Below are positions 60,546 to 64,000 of a stretch of 64,000 nucleotides of DNA, one piece after another. The position numbers and the translations under genes are program-made. Each line of letters starts with the position of its first letter. Within the stretch, counting starts at the first letter, position 1. The notes under the pieces were generated by a model. That model searched no databases and had not been told where the DNA came from. It worked only from the letters and a program-made list of their open reading frames with translations. Source of the stretch: Malachius bipustulatus (lineage: Eukaryota > Arthropoda > Insecta > Coleoptera > Melyridae); assembly GCA_910589415.1 (NCBI GenBank), contig OU342639.1, positions 27,412,268 to 27,476,267 on the forward strand, written 5' to 3'.

Positions 60546-61660
60546 TCTCTTATCGTAGCCAGGACTGGAATAGGTCTGATACGTACTGTGACGTTACATT
60601 AACGTCGCGACGCCATAAAAAAATCGATAAATATGAAAAGCATGGCCGTAGATTTAAATAAATGCAAGAAACCGAAGACAAACAAGATAAAGAAGTTATT
60701 TCACTTTTTATCAGAAAGATATTAGTTGTTTTCGACTTTGAACGCCTAAAATTCAAGTAAAAGCAGCAGATGACTGACAGAATGTCGTAGGCCTGTTCAG
60801 GGTATTGACCTGAGCCGACCGGTTATCTTTCCCTCATTTTTCTCTCCTCATAAATTTCTAGAATTGATCGGAATTTCTCCTTGAACGAAGGGGTTGGAAT
60901 TGACTCTCCTTTCTACCAGATCATTTCAAATACGAAACTCGGGTATCGACCGAGATTCAATTTGGGAAGAGCGAACGGGCTGGAATTGACTTCCTTTCGC
61001 CAATCCTTTTCGATATGCTAGCCGGACTCAAACGAGGGCTCAGGGTGAAGTACTGATTCACACTATTGGCCCAATTATTCCGGTTCAGCGTATCTCCGTA
61101 TCCCTCCGTCTAGCCCACTGTAGGTACTGACTCAGTGGATCAGATTTGCAAAACAAAATCTACAACCAGTATTTTGGACGAGAATTGATCGGCAGTAATG
61201 CGGTGTTCATTTTCTTCCAATCCGAAGCCGGAGACTGTTAAACTGATACCCTGGTGGGGAATCCCACGTAGCCCTTGTGTAAATTAAATTTTCTCCCCTA
61301 ATAGGCGATCCTAAATTTTCAGCGTTTGCATAAATAATATTTTTTATTTGAATAACTGAAATACCAGTAATCCGTACTATTGTAAAACAAGCTATACAAA
61401 CTTGCAATACTTATTCATTGGAAGCTGAGGAAGTGTAATACAAATATTTTTGTGTGATGAGAAGTCAGCTGCATTTTCAAGTCCTTTTAATTTCTATCTC
61501 CTTTAAAAACCTTCTTGCGCATCAATCGCAGAAATAGTGTATTTTTATGCGATTCAATAATAAATATTTTCTTCCTATTTTTTTTTTATAATGAATATAA
61601 TGAAAAAATAATCCGATTTTTTTTGTGAAAACTCCCCACCTACCTACCAAAAAAAAAGAA

Positions 61661-61733
61661 TGATCCTCTCGTGGTTTCGAACCCGCACCAACAGTTTGCT
61701 AGGCAAGGGTGTAACGAACTGAGCAACGGTGTG
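61661..61733 (-). repeat. tRNA-like sequence (SINE head or tRNA pseudogene)
   Basis: On the minus strand an A-box-like TTGCTCAGTTCG (61726-61715) is followed 43 nt later by a B-box-like GGTTCGAAACC (61683-61673), the spacing of a real tRNA. The would-be acceptor stem does not pair, so it is not a functional tRNA. A tRNA-derived SINE or decayed tRNA fits best. Confidence 0.45.
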
Positions 61734-62123
61734 TTTCAACTTTGTAGTGCTGATCGCGTAGGTATATGCAGTACGTCAGGTTCCTACACCTACACATTTT
61801 ATTTTTTAAACTAGTCATATCTTAGTTATTAAAATACCAATTTGAATACTTTTTTCACCTGCATGTAGGTGATTTAATTGTCGTTGCGATTGCTCTTCTA
61901 ATTTTCAGAACCATTCATAATTGCATGTGAAAAAAAATAAAAAAGAAATTGCGAACCATTTCATCGATTTAATAATTCTATATAAGTGTAAGCTAATTTT
62001 GCACAAGCGAAAAACTTTTTTATTTTTCGTTTAAAGTGCTAAATTAATCGAGACGAATTGAAGCTAAGACATCAAATTATATGTTAAAGAAAAAAAATGG
62101 AAAATTTCGGTTCAACTTCTTCA

Positions 62124-62535
62124 AAAATGGACTCATAAACGGTTATAGAAATTTACACATTTTTACCCTTTTCCTACCCACGACACTGGCTTATTAATGG
62201 AAAATAATCTAATTTTATTTCATTAACTCAAATTTCCAATAATTTTCTTCAAATCCTGTTAATTTGATTTCAACGTTTTTTTGCCATCTTGCTCATACAG
62301 GGATTCAAAAAATAGTAAATTTTTCGAAAATTCAAATGGTCGCCATTTTGAAACGGCTCGGCCGATTTTGCTCAAGTGCAATACCAGACCACTCCTTGTA
62401 GACATCTTACTCTTACAATAATTTCAGCCCCCTAGATTGAAAACTGCGGCCAGAAACCGTGCCTCAAGGACCGGATTTTTGGAACTTTGAAAGGACACCC
62501 TGTAGAAGTAACGTGACTTTTGGAAATTTTTTCAA
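62124..62535 (+). repeat. Dispersed repeat, copy 2
   Basis: Second copy of the sequence at 39137-39523, diverged by perhaps a fifth by eye, ending CACCCTGTAGAAGTAACG. No open frame. Confidence 0.75.
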
Positions 62536-64000
62536 CGAAAATCTAAAGTCATTCCAAAGCTTTACAATAATCCAAAATTTCGTTCAATAATCTTGAAAGA
62601 TAAAGCTACAGGAGCCTTTTGAAAATCGAAATTTCGCGATTTTGGAGAAATAAATAAATATATATACATATATAAATATATAAAAATATTAGATTTGTTT
62701 TGGCTGTAGGTAATTATAAAATATTGATAATTATGTTGGGATAGCAGCCAATTAAACACGCAGGTTTTCTCTTTTCTCTTTTTAATCAACCCAAGCTTTC
62801 GAGCTTTTCTTTAGCTCTTAAATATATTTATATATATCGTGGGCAGGTGAATGTTGGAAAACCACTTTTTCGTAATCTGAGGGTCATGATCGGTGGACAT
62901 TTGATGAGTGTGGGTGATTTTTGGAAAGTGATGTCGTCCTCAATAGTGTATTTTTTGTTAAAAAATACACTAATAGTTCCTTCATGTTTCGTACTTATTT
63001 CCACATAGGTATGCTGGAATCGAGATATTAGACAAATTATCGGTAGTCTATGCTTAGTGGTATTTTTTAATAACCACCTTATTCCAATGTGTTAGAGGTA
63101 AAAAAAATAGGGTCTTACCAAGACGAATAGGTGGACATTTCGTATTTGCGTAATCTTCTTGAAATATGCAAGAAAATACGTATTATTTTTTGCTTCTTCA
63201 GATAATAGGGGATTTTCATAAATATGCCAGTTTATCAGGGCTTCCAGACACGGGAGCCAGACATTTCCAAATTAACTTTGATAAAGTTCTTCGCAACCTC
63301 GCAAAAGAAAACCTGTACTTAATTCTCCGGTTCTCGTATAGCGTATAGCATCCAAAATATGTGCTTTTATTCTTGTTTGCAAAAAACCTAATACAGACTT
63401 CAAAGACACACGCCAAGTCTCAATGCGAACCTTCGCTTTGACATTCTACAAAACACATATGGACTTGACAAAGCTAATAATTTATTTACCTTCTACGAAA
63501 ACAATTTCATCTTATCCAGATCAGAACGGCGAAGGTTGTCTTATTTAATCATGCATGCACAGAAAATAAAAAGACAGTTTAATAACCAGTGTGGGCCATG
63601 TGATTTAATTATGTATCCTTCTGATAAACCCGTGCTCTCCAAGTGCGCTATTGAAGAAATCAAGGACGAGAGTGGAATGTTTTCCCAGACAGAACATTCT
63701 CGGAGCTTATCCCGAGTCTTTAAGGGATCCCAGGAACGCCATACTTGTAGCTCGGATTATAAAGCTCCTTACATGATGTATAATACAATCTTACACAGGA
63801 AATATAAGTGTAATACCTTATCAAAATTTTCTTGGAAGTTAAAATTTATATTGCAGTTCTCCCAAATAAACTAAAATGATAAACTTCCTTTATTCGACAT
63901 TGTTTTAAAACAATGATATATAAGTATGAGTTTTCTTGGAAAACACCATTCCTTATTCTAAATATTACTTAGGTATACTTACTATAAACATCTAATTTCA

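Larger units (their letters stand above)
59601..64000. other. Repeat-rich right end with no recognised gene
   Basis: Outside the LINE tail (60222-60545), the tRNA-like sequence (61661-61733) and the dispersed repeat (62124-62535) I see no gene. A frame at 63551-63874 (107 aa from its first ATG) encodes nothing I recognise. A short perfect hairpin, AGTGTATTTTTT with its mirror, lies at about 62944-62972. Confidence 0.4.

Noticed and set aside
63551..63874. 107-codon plus-strand frame near the window end
   Set aside because: No recognisable domain, biased toward common residues, no matching neighbouring exon; could be a LINE scrap or chance.

Overview
This window is animal nuclear DNA, almost certainly from an arthropod and most likely an insect. 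It is AT-rich, its genes are split by GT-AG introns, and the intergenic space is packed with repeats. Three conserved metazoan genes can be assembled exon by exon, with intron phases that agree at every junction: Hey (minus strand), ASPH (plus strand) and a Corin-type membrane serine protease (minus strand). I cannot name the order or species from the sequence alone.

Layout. 1-4.7 kb holds Hey, a bHLH-Orange repressor downstream of Notch: three exons, 327 aa, YRPW-type C-terminus. 4.7-6.0 kb is a head-to-head promoter interval. 6.0-35.1 kb is ASPH, aspartyl/asparaginyl beta-hydroxylase. Its first five exons encode a cytosolic tail, a membrane anchor and a Glu-rich domain. Two further exons (8159-8233, 9144-9577) would make a non-catalytic isoform with a second membrane helix. 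The TPR and hydroxylase exons lie at 31.2-35.1 kb, beyond a 16.9-kb intron. That intron holds a chain of palindromic foldback repeats and a complete BEL/Pao LTR retrotransposon (17782-25050) with apparently identical LTRs. 35.1-45.5 kb is intergenic, with a foldback repeat and a dead mariner-like transposase. 45.5-54.2 kb is Corin: cytosolic tail, transmembrane helix, Frizzled domain, two LDLa repeats, SRCR domain and trypsin domain, 932 aa, with alternative N-terminal exons up to 55.6 kb. Its largest intron contains a 1.7-kb near-perfect palindrome. 56.9-59.6 kb is a decayed RTE-like LINE, 60.2-60.5 kb is a LINE tail on the minus strand, and the remainder is AT-rich sequence with repeats.

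How it fits together. Hey carries CSL/Su(H) sites paired with CACGTG E-boxes in an intron and upstream, as expected of a Notch target that feeds back on itself. ASPH hydroxylates EGF-like domains, including those of Notch-pathway proteins, so Hey and ASPH are plausible pathway neighbours, although their adjacency alone proves nothing. The most unusual structural feature is the set of at least ten long palindromic elements, many with related ACAGGGTG-like ends. They have no visible coding capacity, and most lie inside introns where transcription would fold them into long double-stranded RNA.
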